A DNA stretch of 64,000 bases from assembly GCA_003022125.1 (NCBI GenBank), contig PXQH01000001.1, forward strand, positions 62,001-126,000. Direction: 5' to 3'. The position numbers and the translations under genes were made by a program. The notes beneath the pieces were generated by a model. That model was not told the origin of the DNA. It did not search any database and was given only the letters and a program-made list of their open reading frames with translations. The DNA comes from Cyanobacteria bacterium QS_8_64_29. Lineage in GTDB: Bacteria; Cyanobacteriota; Cyanobacteriia; Cyanobacteriales; Rubidibacteraceae. Positions 19,144 through 28,009 of the stretch are shown in pieces. The stretch's first letter is position 1; the number at the start of each line of letters is the position of its first letter.

Positions 19144-19174
19144 TGGCGCGCGCAGCAACGGTCCGAGCGCGCCA
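19144..19174 (-). terminator. Hairpin between glutamate synthase and bioB
   Basis: TGGCGCGC (19144-19151) and GCGCGCCA (19167-19174) form a perfect 8-bp inverted repeat with a 15-base loop, beginning four bases beyond the glutamate synthase stop codon. No T run follows, so it may be a 3' processing or partial termination structure rather than a classical terminator. Confidence 0.35.
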
Positions 19175-19178
19175 GTGG

Positions 19179-22100
19179 TTACTGCGCTGAGGCCAGGACT
19201 TTTTCCTCAGCTTCGGAAGCTTGCGGGTTGGCTTCCTGGGTGTTTTCCTCGGCTGGCGGCACAATCTGCCAGAACTGGGGCAGGTAGCGCTGCCAGTCAT
19301 CCAGAATTCGCTGGGCTTTGCGGCTGCCGGTTTTTTGCGCGTGGGTGGCAATCAGCTCCCAGAGCTGCCGCTCGGCGACCTGGGTCACCACGCGCTGCAG
19401 CTTGACGATCTCGCCGTTGACGCGCTCGGGGAAGCGCCCGTCTTCGTCCAAAAAGTAGCCCAAGCCGCCAGTCATGCCGGCGCCCACGTTGCGCCCCACC
19501 GGTCCGAGCACCACGATCGCGCCGCCGGTCATGTACTCGCAGCAGTGATCGCCGGCCCCCAGCACCACGGCCCGGGCGAAGGAGTTGCGAACGCCAAAGC
19601 GCTCGCCCGCTCGCCCGTTGGCGTACAGGACGCCGCCAGTAGCCCCGTACAGGCACGTGTTGCCGATGATGGCGTTCTCGGCCGGATCGTAGCGGGCTTC
19701 GGCGGCAGGTTGGATGGCAATCTCGCCGCCGTGCATGCCTTTGCCCACGTAGTCGTTGGCTTCGCCGGTGAGGGTGAGTGCCATGCCCGGCACGGTAAAG
19801 GCCCCAAAGCTCTGGCCGGCCGTGCCGCTAAAGTCGAGCGCGATCTGCCCGTCAAAGCCCGTGTCGCCGTGCTGGCGGGCGATGGCACCGGCCAGCCGCG
19901 CCCCCACGGCCCGATCGGTATTGGCAATGGACCAGGCCTGGCGCACGCGGCCGCGATCGCGAATGGCACCGGCAATGTCGGGGTCGCGCAGCAAGCGATC
20001 GTCCAGCACGGGCCCGTTGCCGTGGACGCCGCTGTGGGCCAACCAGCTGCGATCGGCGCGCGCATCGGGCAGATCCAGCAGGCAGTCCAGGCCATCCAGC
20101 ACGCGCTGGGTTTTGGCCAGCTGCAGGTCGCTGCGCGGCTGCAGCAGGTCCGAGCGGCCAATGACCTCCGAGAGCCGGCGGTAGCCCAAGCGCGCCAGCA
20201 GCGAGCGCACCTCTTGGGCCACAAAGTAGAAAAAGTTGACCACGTGGCCGGGGGTGCCGCTAAAGCGCTGCCGCAACCGCTCCTGTTGGGTGGCAACGCC
20301 CACCGGGCAATTGTTGGTGTGGCAGATCCGGGCCATGATGCAGCCCTCGGCAATCATGGAGACCGAGCCAAAGCCGTACTCCTCGGCCCCCAGCAGGGCC
20401 GCCATGAGCACGTCCCAGCCGGTTTTGAGACCGCCGTCGGTGCGCAGCACGACGCGATCGCGCAGGCCGTTTGCCATCAGCGTGCGGTGCACCTCGGTCA
20501 CGCCCAGCTCCCAGGGGAGGCCGGCGTGCTTGATGGAGCTCAGCGGCGAGGCCCCCGTGCCGCCGTCTTGGCCTGAGACCTGAATGATGTCGGCGTTGGC
20601 TTTGGCCACGCCAGCCGCAATGGTGCCAATGCCGATCTCGGCCACCAGCTTGACCGAAACCCCAGCCTGCGGGTTGATCTGGTGCAGGTCGAAAATGAGC
20701 TGCGCCAGGTCCTCAATGGAGTAAATGTCGTGGTGCGGCGGGGGTGAAATCAGCGGCACGCCGGGTTTGGAGCGCCGCAGCATGGCAATGTAGGGGCTGA
20801 CTTTTTTGCCCGGGAGCTGACCGCCCTCGCCGGGCTTGGACCCCTGGGCGATCTTGATCTCCACCTGTCGGGCGCTCATCAGGTACTCAGGGGTTACCCC
20901 AAAGCGCCCCGAGGCCACTTGCTTGATCGCCGAGCTGGCCGTGTCGCCGTTTTTGAGGCCGCTCAAGTGCGGCAGCGTGGGCGAGTGCCCGCTGCCATCA
21001 ACATCGTTAAGGACCTCAAAGCGCAGCGGATCCTCGCCCCCTTCACCGGAGTTGGACTTGCCGCCGATGCGGTTCATGGCAATGGCCAGGCTCTCGTGGG
21101 CTTCGCGCGAGAGCGCGCCCAGCGACATGGCCCCCGTACAGAAGCGCTCGACGATGGCCTCCACCGGCTCGACTTCCTCGATGGGAATGGCCTCGCGATC
21201 GCTGGCAAAATCCAGCAAATCGCGCAGGGCCGTTGCCGGGCGCTGCTGCAAGTGCTGCTTGTAGAGCTCGTAGTGGTCGAAGGCGTCCTGCCCGTTGCCC
21301 GAGTGGCCGTTGCCGCCCGAGTCGAGGTTGTCATAGGCGCGCACGGCCTTGTGCAGCGCTTTGGCCATCTCCGGGCTGTTCATGTGGTACTCGCCGCCCG
21401 GGCGCGCGTTGACAAAGCCGGCGTTCTCGAGCTTTTTGCCTTGCGGCTCGGGGAAGCCGCGCTGGTGGAACGCCAGCGTTTCTTGCGCCAGCTCGCTAAC
21501 GGTGAGCCCGCCCACGCGCGAGGTGGTCCCGGCAAAGGCCAGCTCGCAGAGCTCAGGGCCGATGCCGACGGCCTCGAAGATCTGGGCGCCGTGATAGGAC
21601 GACAGCAGCGAAATCCCCATCTTGGAGAGGATCTTGAGCAGTCCCGTCTCCACCGCCTTGCGATAGTGCTGTTGAGCTTGGGCGCAGCTTATGGGCTCGA
21701 GCTTGCCCTTGTCCATCAGCTTTTGCGTTTTGGGATCGCTGCGCCACTGCCGCACGCTCTCCAGGGCCAAATACGGGCAGACCGCCGAGGCCCCATAGCC
21801 GATGGCGCAGGCGTAGTGGTGGGTGCTCCAGCACTGGGCCGTATCGACAATTAGCGAGGCCCGCATGCGCAGCCCCTGCCGGATGAGGTGGTGGTGCACT
21901 GCCCCGACCGCAACCAGCGGCGGGATGTAGGCATGGTCCGCATCGACCGGATGCGGGGCGCGATCGCTGAGCACCAAAATCTCGGTACCAGCCCGCACGG
22001 CCGCTTCGGCGCGATCACACAGCGCGCGAACGGTCGGCTCCAATCCCGATGGCCCCTCGGCTGCGGGGTAGAGCGTAGATAGCGTCTGCGCGCTAAAGTC

Positions 22101-23873
22101 AGTATGCTCGCGAACGGCAGCCAGCTCGGCTTCGTTGAGGACCGGGCTCTCCAGCTTGAGCAACCGCGCATCCTCAGGCTGGGGATGGAGCCAGTTGCCG
22201 CGCGCGCCCAACCGCATGCTCAGCGACATCACCAGGCTCTCACGCAGCGGATCGATGGCCGGGTTGGTGACCTGGGCAAAGCGCTGCTTGAAGTAGTCGT
22301 ACAGTAGGTGCGGTTGCTGCGACAGGACAGCCAGCGGAATGTCATCGCCCATGCAAAATGTGGGCTCTTTGCCCTGAGTGGCCATGGGCTGGATGACGAC
22401 CTCCAGGTCCTCGGCCGTGTAACCGAACGCTGCTTGTTGCTGTCGCAGGGCTGCTTCGTCCCAGCTGGGCGCTTCGTTAAAGGGTTGCTTGGCGGCCTCG
22501 GCTCGGTGAGCGCGAACCCACTCGCCATAGAGGTTTTGCCGGGCAATGCGCTGCTTGATCTCCCAGTTTTTGAGGATCTCGCCGCGCTCGAGGTCGACGG
22601 CAATGGTCTGGCCGGGGCCGAGGCGCCCTTTCTCGACGATGTCGCCCTCGGGGATCTCAACAACGCCGGCTTCCGAGCTGACAATGGCGTAGCCCTCGCG
22701 CGTGATGCAGTAGCGCGCGGGGCGCAGCCCGTTGCGATCCAGGGCTGCCCCAACGGTCTTGCCATCGCTAAACGTCAGCATGGCCGGGCCATCCCAGGGC
22801 TCTTGGATGCCGCTGTAGTACTCGTAGAAATCGACAATTTCGGGGTAGGAGGCCAACTCGGGCTGGTTTTGATAGGCCTCGGGCACCAGGATGGCCACAG
22901 CCTCAGCAGGGGTGTGCCCGGCGCGCACCAACAGCTCCATGACGCTGTCCAGATTGGCCGAGTCGCTGCGCTCGTTGTCCACCAGCGGCGTCAGGGCTTC
23001 GAGATCGGCGCTGCTCCAGTGCGGCGAGGCCAGCTCGGCCTCGCGCGCGGCCATCCAGTTAATGTTGCCCTGGAGCGTGTTGATCTCGCCGTTGTGCCCC
23101 AGCAAGCGCATGGGTTGCGCCAGGGGCCATCGCGGCATAGTGTTGGTGCTAAAGCGGCGGTGGTAAACCGCAAAAGGACTCTCAAAGTGGGGATCTTGCA
23201 GGTCCTGGAAAAACTCCCCTAAAACGGCCGAGCGCAGCATCCCCTTATAGACCAGGGTACAGCTCGAGAGCGAGCAAACGTGGCAGCTGGCTGAGATGGC
23301 GGCGAGTTGCTTGTCCGCAGCCGCTCGCGCCGGATAGAGCGCGCGCTCTAAGGCATCGCCTTGCAAGCCCTCAGGGGCGGCCACCAGTACTTGTTCGATG
23401 CGCGGCTGGTTGGCTTGGGCTTCAGGGCCCAATACGCTGTGATCGATGGGGACCTCGCGCCATCCCAACACTCGGAACGCCCGAGCTTGCAACGCTTGCT
23501 CGATGCAGGCGCGCGCCTGGCTGGCTTGTGCCCCTTGCTGGGGCAGAAACACCATGCCAACCGCAAAGCGTTCGGGGTTGGGAACCTCACACTGCTGCTG
23601 TTGCAACCAGTTGCGGAACAAAGGCCACGGGATGGCACTCATCAGGCCCGCGCCATCCCCGGTATCCCGGTCGGCGCTGCAGGCACCCCGGTGCTCCAAA
23701 CAGCCCAGGGCCGATAGCGCCTGCCGCACCAATTGGTGGCTGGATTCGCCCGTCTGCGAGGCTATAAAGCCCACACCGCACGCGTCTCGTTCGCCTGCAA
23801 TGGCGCGCGGTTCAGCCGGGTGGTTCGGCGTTGCCGGGATGGGGTTTGAATGGTCCATATGCGTTGATTGCAA
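19179..23873 (-). CDS. gltS: Glutamate synthase large chain, probably ferredoxin-dependent
   Basis: 1564-residue enzyme making two glutamates from glutamine and 2-oxoglutarate. Seen: a short propeptide then ERDACGVGF, Cys32 being the N-terminal nucleophile of the glutaminase domain; the central domain; the FMN domain with [17 protein letters not shown] and [15 protein letters not shown]; the 3Fe-4S motif [12 protein letters not shown] (C-x5-C-x4-C); and a C-terminal beta-helix with [11 protein letters not shown]. No small NADPH-binding subunit (gltD) is nearby, and cyanobacteria commonly use the ferredoxin type, so photosynthetic electrons are the likely reductant; this is inference. ATG at 23856-23858 (five residues in) is an alternative start. 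A low-complexity Gly/Asn linker occurs near residue 845. Confidence 0.95.
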   Translation of the reverse strand: MQSTHMDHSNPIPATPNHPAEPRAIAGERDACGVGFIASQTGESSHQLVRQALSALGCLEHRGACSADRDTGDGAGLMSAIPWPLFRNWLQQQQCEVPNPERFAVGMVFLPQQGAQASQARACIEQALQARAFRVLGWREVPIDHSVLGPEAQANQPRIEQVLVAAPEGLQGDALERALYPARAAADKQLAAISASCHVCSLSSCTLVYKGMLRSAVLGEFFQDLQDPHFESPFAVYHRRFSTNTMPRWPLAQPMRLLGHNGEINTLQGNINWMAAREAELASPHWSSADLEALTPLVDNERSDSANLDSVMELLVRAGHTPAEAVAILVPEAYQNQPELASYPEIVDFYEYYSGIQEPWDGPAMLTFSDGKTVGAALDRNGLRPARYCITREGYAIVSSEAGVVEIPEGDIVEKGRLGPGQTIAVDLERGEILKNWEIKQRIARQNLYGEWVRAHRAEAAKQPFNEAPSWDEAALRQQQAAFGYTAEDLEVVIQPMATQGKEPTFCMGDDIPLAVLSQQPHLLYDYFKQRFAQVTNPAIDPLRESLVMSLSMRLGARGNWLHPQPEDARLLKLESPVLNEAELAAVREHTDFSAQTLSTLYPAAEGPSGLEPTVRALCDRAEAAVRAGTEILVLSDRAPHPVDADHAYIPPLVAVGAVHHHLIRQGLRMRASLIVDTAQCWSTHHYACAIGYGASAVCPYLALESVRQWRSDPKTQKLMDKGKLEPISCAQAQQHYRKAVETGLLKILSKMGISLLSSYHGAQIFEAVGIGPELCELAFAGTTSRVGGLTVSELAQETLAFHQRGFPEPQGKKLENAGFVNARPGGEYHMNSPEMAKALHKAVRAYDNLDSGGNGHSGNGQDAFDHYELYKQHLQQRPATALRDLLDFASDREAIPIEEVEPVEAIVERFCTGAMSLGALSREAHESLAIAMNRIGGKSNSGEGGEDPLRFEVLNDVDGSGHSPTLPHLSGLKNGDTASSAIKQVASGRFGVTPEYLMSARQVEIKIAQGSKPGEGGQLPGKKVSPYIAMLRRSKPGVPLISPPPHHDIYSIEDLAQLIFDLHQINPQAGVSVKLVAEIGIGTIAAGVAKANADIIQVSGQDGGTGASPLSSIKHAGLPWELGVTEVHRTLMANGLRDRVVLRTDGGLKTGWDVLMAALLGAEEYGFGSVSMIAEGCIMARICHTNNCPVGVATQQERLRQRFSGTPGHVVNFFYFVAQEVRSLLARLGYRRLSEVIGRSDLLQPRSDLQLAKTQRVLDGLDCLLDLPDARADRSWLAHSGVHGNGPVLDDRLLRDPDIAGAIRDRGRVRQAWSIANTDRAVGARLAGAIARQHGDTGFDGQIALDFSGTAGQSFGAFTVPGMALTLTGEANDYVGKGMHGGEIAIQPAAEARYDPAENAIIGNTCLYGATGGVLYANGRAGERFGVRNSFARAVVLGAGDHCCEYMTGGAIVVLGPVGRNVGAGMTGGLGYFLDEDGRFPERVNGEIVKLQRVVTQVAERQLWELIATHAQKTGSRKAQRILDDWQRYLPQFWQIVPPAEENTQEANPQASEAEEKVLASAQ

Positions 23874-24206
23874 TCGTTAGCGGACGGGCCGTTGCTGTCC
23901 ACCGCGCTTGCGGTTGGCAGAACTGACGGATGTCTGCAGGCACCTGTCCCGCCGTGGTTCCAGTCAATCCGCCACTACGCTGCGGGCACCCGAGAGTTGC
24001 TGCGCATCCGGCTTGACGGTGGCAGCCCATGGGGGATAGCAACTAAGGGGTTGAGCCTGCACCCTGGAGTGGATTGGACCGTTAGGCGATCCTTAGTAAC
24101 CCCTTATCTTAACGCGGGAGCGGTATGCTGCTTCAGTTGACCTCCTGCATGGTATAGCCACGGTTGCAGCCGGGCTCGCACGCGCCGCCAGTCCAAATCT
24201 AGAGCA
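23874..24206 (-). promoter_or_regulatory. 333-bp divergent leader of glutamate synthase with a long inverted repeat
   Basis: No gene is supported in this stretch between the divergent glutamate synthase and NAGPA-like genes. Its main feature is a perfect 9-bp inverted repeat, TAAGGGGTT at 24044-24052 and AACCCCTTA at 24098-24106, with 45 bases between. It sits about 170 bp upstream of the glutamate synthase start and 100 bp upstream of the other gene. I looked for the NtcA palindrome GTA-N8-TAC and found only a half site at 24096. No convincing pair of -35/-10 boxes was identified. Confidence 0.4.
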
Positions 24207-25949
24207 ATGGTAGCGATCACGCTCAAAACGCGGTTTCAGTGGCCTCAGCTAGCCCTAGGGGCCGTCGTTGCCATCCTGGGTACGGCCAGTCCTGCAGCCG
24301 CCCAGTCCGCTCGCCAGCAAGGCGATCGCATCGCCATCGGCAGCCGTACCCTCTCGGTCCCCTGGGCCCAATGGCAGCAAGGCGGTAACGCGCGCATTGG
24401 CATTGGCGATACGGCTGCCCGTCAGCTGGGCATCGAGCTGGCTGGCACCGACGATCCGCAACGCCAAGCCGTGCGTTGGTTTGAGGCGTCGCTGACCCTA
24501 AAAGCGCGGCGCCAAGAGACCCAACGCTATCTGGCGCTCAATCGCTTGTTCGAGCGTACCGGCGCGAGCACCCGAGTGCAAGGCCAAACCCTTCGCATCG
24601 AGCCCCCTAAAGCTCGCCTGGAGGGCATCCGTCGCGGCCAGCACCCCTGGGGCGAGCGCATCGTCCTCGATTTGAGCCGGCCCACGTTTTGGCATTGGCG
24701 CGTCCGCGACGGTACGGCGACAGTGACCGTTGCGGCCACTGCCGCTGCGCAATTGCAAGCACGCGACTCAGAGGTGACGGCCGTCAAGGCGGCAGGCCAA
24801 GACGCCGCGCAGCTGCAGTTTGACATCCCGGCGGGCTTGGTTCCGCAGGTCCAAACCCTGCGCGATCCGGCCCGGATCGCGATCGATTTCCGGCCGCGAT
24901 CGCTGCAGCAGCGCGAGATTCGCTGGGCACCGGGGGTGAGCTGGCACCAAGACACGATCACGGCCGGCGATACTCGCTTTCCGGCTGTGTGGTTGAGCCT
25001 AGATCCGGCGCGCGTCTCGCTGCGTCCCATCCAGGCAGAGGATGCTGGCATGCAAGGCATTGCGCCGCTGGCCCAAATGGCTCGGCAGCAGGGGGCCACT
25101 GCTGCCATCAATGGGGGTTTTTTCAATCGCAACAGCCAGCTGCCGCTGGGCGCGATCCGCCGCGACGGGCGCTGGCTCTCCGGTCCCATCCTCGATCGGG
25201 GCGCGTTCGCCTGGAACGAGCGCGGTCAAGGCACCATCGCGCGGCTGCGCCGCCGCGAAACCCTCACCCTGGAAGGGGGCCCCAGCTGGCCGGTGCCGCT
25301 GCTCAATACGGGCTACACCCAATCCGGCATCGCCCGCTATACCCCGGCCTGGGGCCAGACCTATACGCCCATGACCGATGGCGAAACGGTGGCGGTCGTG
25401 CGCGACGGTCGCATCGTGCGCCGCGCCTCGTCGTTGCGCGCGGGCGAGCGGGCCTTTGACATCCCCGCAAACGGTTACGTGCTGGCCGTTCGCGGCAGTG
25501 ACAGTGAGGGGGCAGCCTCAGCCCTGACCCGCGGTAAGGCAGTCAGCCTGCGCGCCCAAACCTCGCCGGCAGCCTTTGCTGACTATCCCCACGTGCTGGG
25601 GGCGGGACCGCTGCTGCTGCAAGACGGCCGCACGGTCCTGGATGCCCGAGCCGAGAACTTTAGCCAGCCATTCCGCAATCAGGCAGCCCCGCGCAGCGCT
25701 ATTGGCATTGGCAATAGCGGCAGCTTGATTGTGGCCACCTTTTACGGGCAGAAAAGCGATGGCGGCCCCACCCTCGCCCAGACAGCACAACTGATGCAGC
25801 GCCTGGGAGCCCAGAGCGCGCTCAACCTCGACGGGGGCAACTCGAGCGCGCTGTACCTGGGCGGCCAGCTGCTCGACCCGCCGCCTGCCGTTGCCGGCCG
25901 GGTTCACAATGGGCTGGGCATCTTCCTGCAGCGCGATCGCGCGCGCTAG
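24207..25949 (+). CDS. Exported phosphodiester glycosidase (NAGPA) domain protein with AMIN-like N-terminus
   Basis: 580-residue exported protein. Seen: signal peptide (LALGAVVAILGTASPAAAQ, residues about 15-33); residues about 35-110 resemble a copper amine oxidase N-terminal-like beta domain (RIAIGSRTLSVPW); two AMIN-like strands RIVLDLSRPTF and RIAIDFRP around residues 150-230; then the NAGPA domain from about residue 275, with AAINGGFFNRNSQLPLGAI, LNTGYTQSGIARYTPAWG and the C-terminal signature LNLDGGNSSALYLGG. The family removes sugar phosphodiesters in animals; bacterial members are linked to exopolysaccharide or envelope metabolism, with substrate unknown. AMIN domains usually target envelope structures. 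Confidence 0.85.
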   Translation: MVAITLKTRFQWPQLALGAVVAILGTASPAAAQSARQQGDRIAIGSRTLSVPWAQWQQGGNARIGIGDTAARQLGIELAGTDDPQRQAVRWFEASLTLKARRQETQRYLALNRLFERTGASTRVQGQTLRIEPPKARLEGIRRGQHPWGERIVLDLSRPTFWHWRVRDGTATVTVAATAAAQLQARDSEVTAVKAAGQDAAQLQFDIPAGLVPQVQTLRDPARIAIDFRPRSLQQREIRWAPGVSWHQDTITAGDTRFPAVWLSLDPARVSLRPIQAEDAGMQGIAPLAQMARQQGATAAINGGFFNRNSQLPLGAIRRDGRWLSGPILDRGAFAWNERGQGTIARLRRRETLTLEGGPSWPVPLLNTGYTQSGIARYTPAWGQTYTPMTDGETVAVVRDGRIVRRASSLRAGERAFDIPANGYVLAVRGSDSEGAASALTRGKAVSLRAQTSPAAFADYPHVLGAGPLLLQDGRTVLDARAENFSQPFRNQAAPRSAIGIGNSGSLIVATFYGQKSDGGPTLAQTAQLMQRLGAQSALNLDGGNSSALYLGGQLLDPPPAVAGRVHNGLGIFLQRDRAR

Positions 25950-26008
25950 CGATTCGGGTTTGCTAGAGTAACGCTGAGTCCCGTGCGAGTTGCCCAGGAG
26001 AACGGAGC

Positions 26009-26395
26009 ATGGTAGCCGAGTCCAGCCAGGTTGCGACGGCAACGGCCGGTGCAGTCCCAGTCGAGCACCGCCCTTGGGGCAGCTTCAGCCTGTTGGAGCA
26101 AGGCCCCCGCTACAAAATCAAGCGCATCGAGGTCGAGCCCGGGCATCGCCTCAGCCTGCAGATGCACTACCACCGCAGCGAGCATTGGATCGTCGTTTCG
26201 GGAACGGCCAAGGTGGTCTGCGGCGATCGCGAGCTCATCCTAGGCAACAACGAATCGACCTACGTTCCGCAGGGGACCCACCATCGGCTGGAGAATCCCG
26301 GTGCCATCAAGCTCGTTTTGATCGAGGTTCAAAATGGCGAGTACGTGGGCGAAGATGACATCGTGCGCTATCAGGATGACTACGCGCGCGATTGA
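26009..26395 (+). CDS. Cupin, mannose-6-phosphate isomerase type II-like
   Basis: 128-residue single cupin of the type that forms the C-terminal half of bifunctional mannose-1-phosphate guanylyltransferase/mannose-6-phosphate isomerases. Seen: EHRPWGSFSLLEQGPRYKIKRIEV, PGHRLSLQMHYHRSEHWIVVSG with the metal-binding His residues, STYVPQGTHHRLENPG and LIEVQNGEYVGEDDIVR. Stand-alone copies are frequent in cyanobacteria and interconvert mannose-6-phosphate and fructose-6-phosphate, feeding GDP-mannose synthesis; the isomerase activity here is inferred. ATG at 26009 with GGAG about ten bases upstream. Confidence 0.9.
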   Translation: MVAESSQVATATAGAVPVEHRPWGSFSLLEQGPRYKIKRIEVEPGHRLSLQMHYHRSEHWIVVSGTAKVVCGDRELILGNNESTYVPQGTHHRLENPGAIKLVLIEVQNGEYVGEDDIVRYQDDYARD

Positions 26396-26440
26396 GTTGG
26401 GGCTCACCGCGCTGTTGCTCGCAACCCCCGCTTCGGTGTC

Positions 26441-26797
26441 ATGCCAGCTGCCCCGATCCAGCTAACCCCAGCCGCCCGCGATGAGATCGCCCGCCTGCAA
26501 GCGAGCCGCGAGCAAACCGATTGCTGGTTGCGCCTGAGCGTTGAAGCCGGTGGGTGCGCGGGCTGGGTCTACTCGCTAGCGCTGGTGCCCGAGTGCCAGC
26601 CCAGTGATCGCTGCTGCCAGAGCAACGGCATCGCGATCGCGATTGAAGCCGCCAGCGAGCGCTACCTCGACGGCCTCCGCATCGATTACTCGGAAGACCT
26701 CATGGGAGGCAGCTTTCATTTCGACAACTCCGCTGCCAGCGAGACCTGCGGATGCGGCCATTCGTTTGCCCTAGGCCCATCCGAGGCTGCCAGCTAG
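26441..26797 (+). CDS. HesB/IscA/SufA family iron-sulfur assembly protein
   Basis: 118-residue A-type iron-sulfur carrier. Seen: IQLTPAARDEIARLQ at the N-terminus, LRLSVEAGGCAGWVYSLAL with the first conserved Cys, and ETCGCGHSF near the C-terminus with the Cys-x-Cys pair that completes the three-cysteine cluster site. Acts in cluster assembly or delivery together with a cysteine desulfurase such as the one at 37027-38220. Eleven extra residues at the C-terminus follow the CGC motif. Ends 38 bp before the str operon promoter. Confidence 0.92.
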   Translation: MPAAPIQLTPAARDEIARLQASREQTDCWLRLSVEAGGCAGWVYSLALVPECQPSDRCCQSNGIAIAIEAASERYLDGLRIDYSEDLMGGSFHFDNSAASETCGCGHSFALGPSEAAS

Positions 26798-26835
26798 GGC
26801 CGATCGCGGGCGGCGCCGCTCGGGCAAGAGCGCGC

Positions 26836-26864
26836 TTGCTGTTGGGCGATGTATGGGTTATAGT
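26836..26864 (+). promoter_or_regulatory. Sigma-70-type promoter of the str operon
   Basis: TTGCTG at 26836-26841 and TATAGT at 26859-26864 are separated by exactly 17 bp, a near-consensus housekeeping promoter. The expected transcription start is near 26871, giving a leader of about 38 bases before rpsL. It is the only good promoter I find for the five-gene str operon. Confidence 0.7.
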
Positions 26865-26908
26865 GGTGAGCCGCTTGTTTGCTAAACCATTGGCACTGCC
26901 CTCATTCC

Positions 26909-27280
26909 ATGCCCACCATCCAGCAGCTCGTTCGTAAAGGACGCTCGCGGAGCTACGAAGGATCCAAATCGCCGGCAATGCGGCGCTGTCCGCAGCGCCG
27001 CGGCGTTTGCACGCGCGTCTATACCACCACGCCCAAAAAACCCAATTCGGCTTTACGTAAGGTGGCCCGCGTCCGGCTCACCTCCGGCTACGAGGTGACT
27101 GCCTACATCCCAGGCATCGGTCACAACTTGCAAGAGCACTCGGTCGTTTTGGTCCGAGGCGGCCGCGTCAAAGACTTGCCGGGCGTGCGCTACCAAGTCG
27201 TCCGCGGTGCCTTGGATACCGCCGGGGTTAAAGAACGCCGCAAAGGGCGTTCTAAGTACGGGACCAAGCGCCCCAAATAA
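26909..27280 (+). CDS. rpsL: 30S ribosomal protein S12
   Basis: Decoding-centre protein of the small ribosomal subunit, 124 residues from ATG 26909. Seen: [54 protein letters not shown] and [21 protein letters not shown], ending SKYGTKRP. The lysines of TPKKPNS and RVKDLPG at which streptomycin-resistance substitutions are known are the wild-type residues. An open frame runs ten codons upstream, but the ATG at 26909 gives the conserved N-terminus. First gene of the str operon. Confidence 0.98.
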   Translation: MPTIQQLVRKGRSRSYEGSKSPAMRRCPQRRGVCTRVYTTTPKKPNSALRKVARVRLTSGYEVTAYIPGIGHNLQEHSVVLVRGGRVKDLPGVRYQVVRGALDTAGVKERRKGRSKYGTKRPK

Positions 27281-27314
27281 GCTGGCGGGCCAGCTCGCTG
27301 CTTGTACCTTGCTT

Positions 27315-27332
27315 GCTAGGGGAGGCCCTAGC
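27315..27332 (+). promoter_or_regulatory. Hairpin between rpsL and rpsG
   Basis: GCTAGGG (27315-27321) pairs perfectly with CCCTAGC (27326-27332) around a GAGG tetraloop, followed by AGTTTCTC. It lies 34 bp after the rpsL stop codon and 48 bp before the rpsG start. In E. coli the rpsL-rpsG spacer carries the S7 autoregulatory site; a similar role is possible but not shown. The T-rich tail is too weak for a clear terminator. Confidence 0.45.
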
Positions 27333-27379
27333 AGTTTCTCAGCCTACCCGCTCCGCTCCACCGAAGCCCGAATTGCACC

Positions 27380-27850
27380 ATGTCCAGACGTTCCACCTAT
27401 CAAAAGCGCACCGTTCCGCCCGATCCGGTCTACAACAGCCGCCTGGTCGGCATGATGGTGCGGCGGCTCATGGTCGATGGCAAAAAGGCCAAAGCCGCCA
27501 AAATTCTCTACGATGCCTTCTCCATTGTGGGCGAGCGAACGGGGGCGGATCCGCTCGAGACTTTTGAGACGGCCGTCAGTAATGTCACGCCGCTTGTGGA
27601 AGTCAAAGCCCGCCGCGTGGGCGGGGCAACTTACCAGGTCCCCATGGAGGTCCGTTCCGAGCGCGGCACTGCCTTAGCGCTGCGCTGGCTGGCCCGTTTC
27701 TCGCGCACGCGCCCGGGCAAAACTATGTCGGTACGGTTTGCCAACGAAATTATGGACGCGGCCAACGAGACGGGCAACGCGATCCGCAAGCGCGAAGAAA
27801 CCCACAAAATGGCCGAGGCCAACAAGGCCTTCGCGCACTATCGCTACTGA
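27380..27850 (+). CDS. rpsG: 30S ribosomal protein S7
   Basis: Primary 16S rRNA 3'-domain binding protein, 156 residues. Seen: [61 protein letters not shown] and the C-terminal [40 protein letters not shown] segment near the E site. Second gene of the str operon, after a 99-bp spacer containing a perfect hairpin. Unlike the spacing in many bacteria, the following gap to fusA (159 bp) is long and also structured. Confidence 0.98.
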   Translation: MSRRSTYQKRTVPPDPVYNSRLVGMMVRRLMVDGKKAKAAKILYDAFSIVGERTGADPLETFETAVSNVTPLVEVKARRVGGATYQVPMEVRSERGTALALRWLARFSRTRPGKTMSVRFANEIMDAANETGNAIRKREETHKMAEANKAFAHYRY

Positions 27851-27966
27851 CCGCTGATCGCCCGGCAGGATCGCGGGGCAGCGGACGAACGCAGAGACCG
27901 GCGTCCGGCCTACCTCCACTGCTGCGGCCGAGGAACGAAAATCTAGAATTGGAGACAGCGCTGAGG

Positions 27967-27994
27967 TGGCAAAGCCCCGCATGACGCTTTGCCA
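27967..27994 (+). promoter_or_regulatory. Hairpin abutting the fusA ribosome-binding site
   Basis: TGGCAAAGC (27967-27975) and GCTTTGCCA (27986-27994) form a perfect 9-bp stem with a ten-base loop. The fusA Shine-Dalgarno AAGGAGG follows at 27998-28004, only three bases after the stem. Such a position suits control of fusA translation or of mRNA processing between rpsG and fusA. No T run follows, so it is not a classical terminator. Confidence 0.5.
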
Positions 27995-28009
27995 GTCAAG
28001 GAGGTAGCT

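Noticed and set aside
19221-20576. A 451-codon plus-strand open frame antisense to the glutamate synthase C-terminus
   Set aside because: The opposite strand encodes the conserved FMN and 3Fe-4S domains; the antisense product is Arg/Ala/Gly/Gln-rich with no family resemblance.
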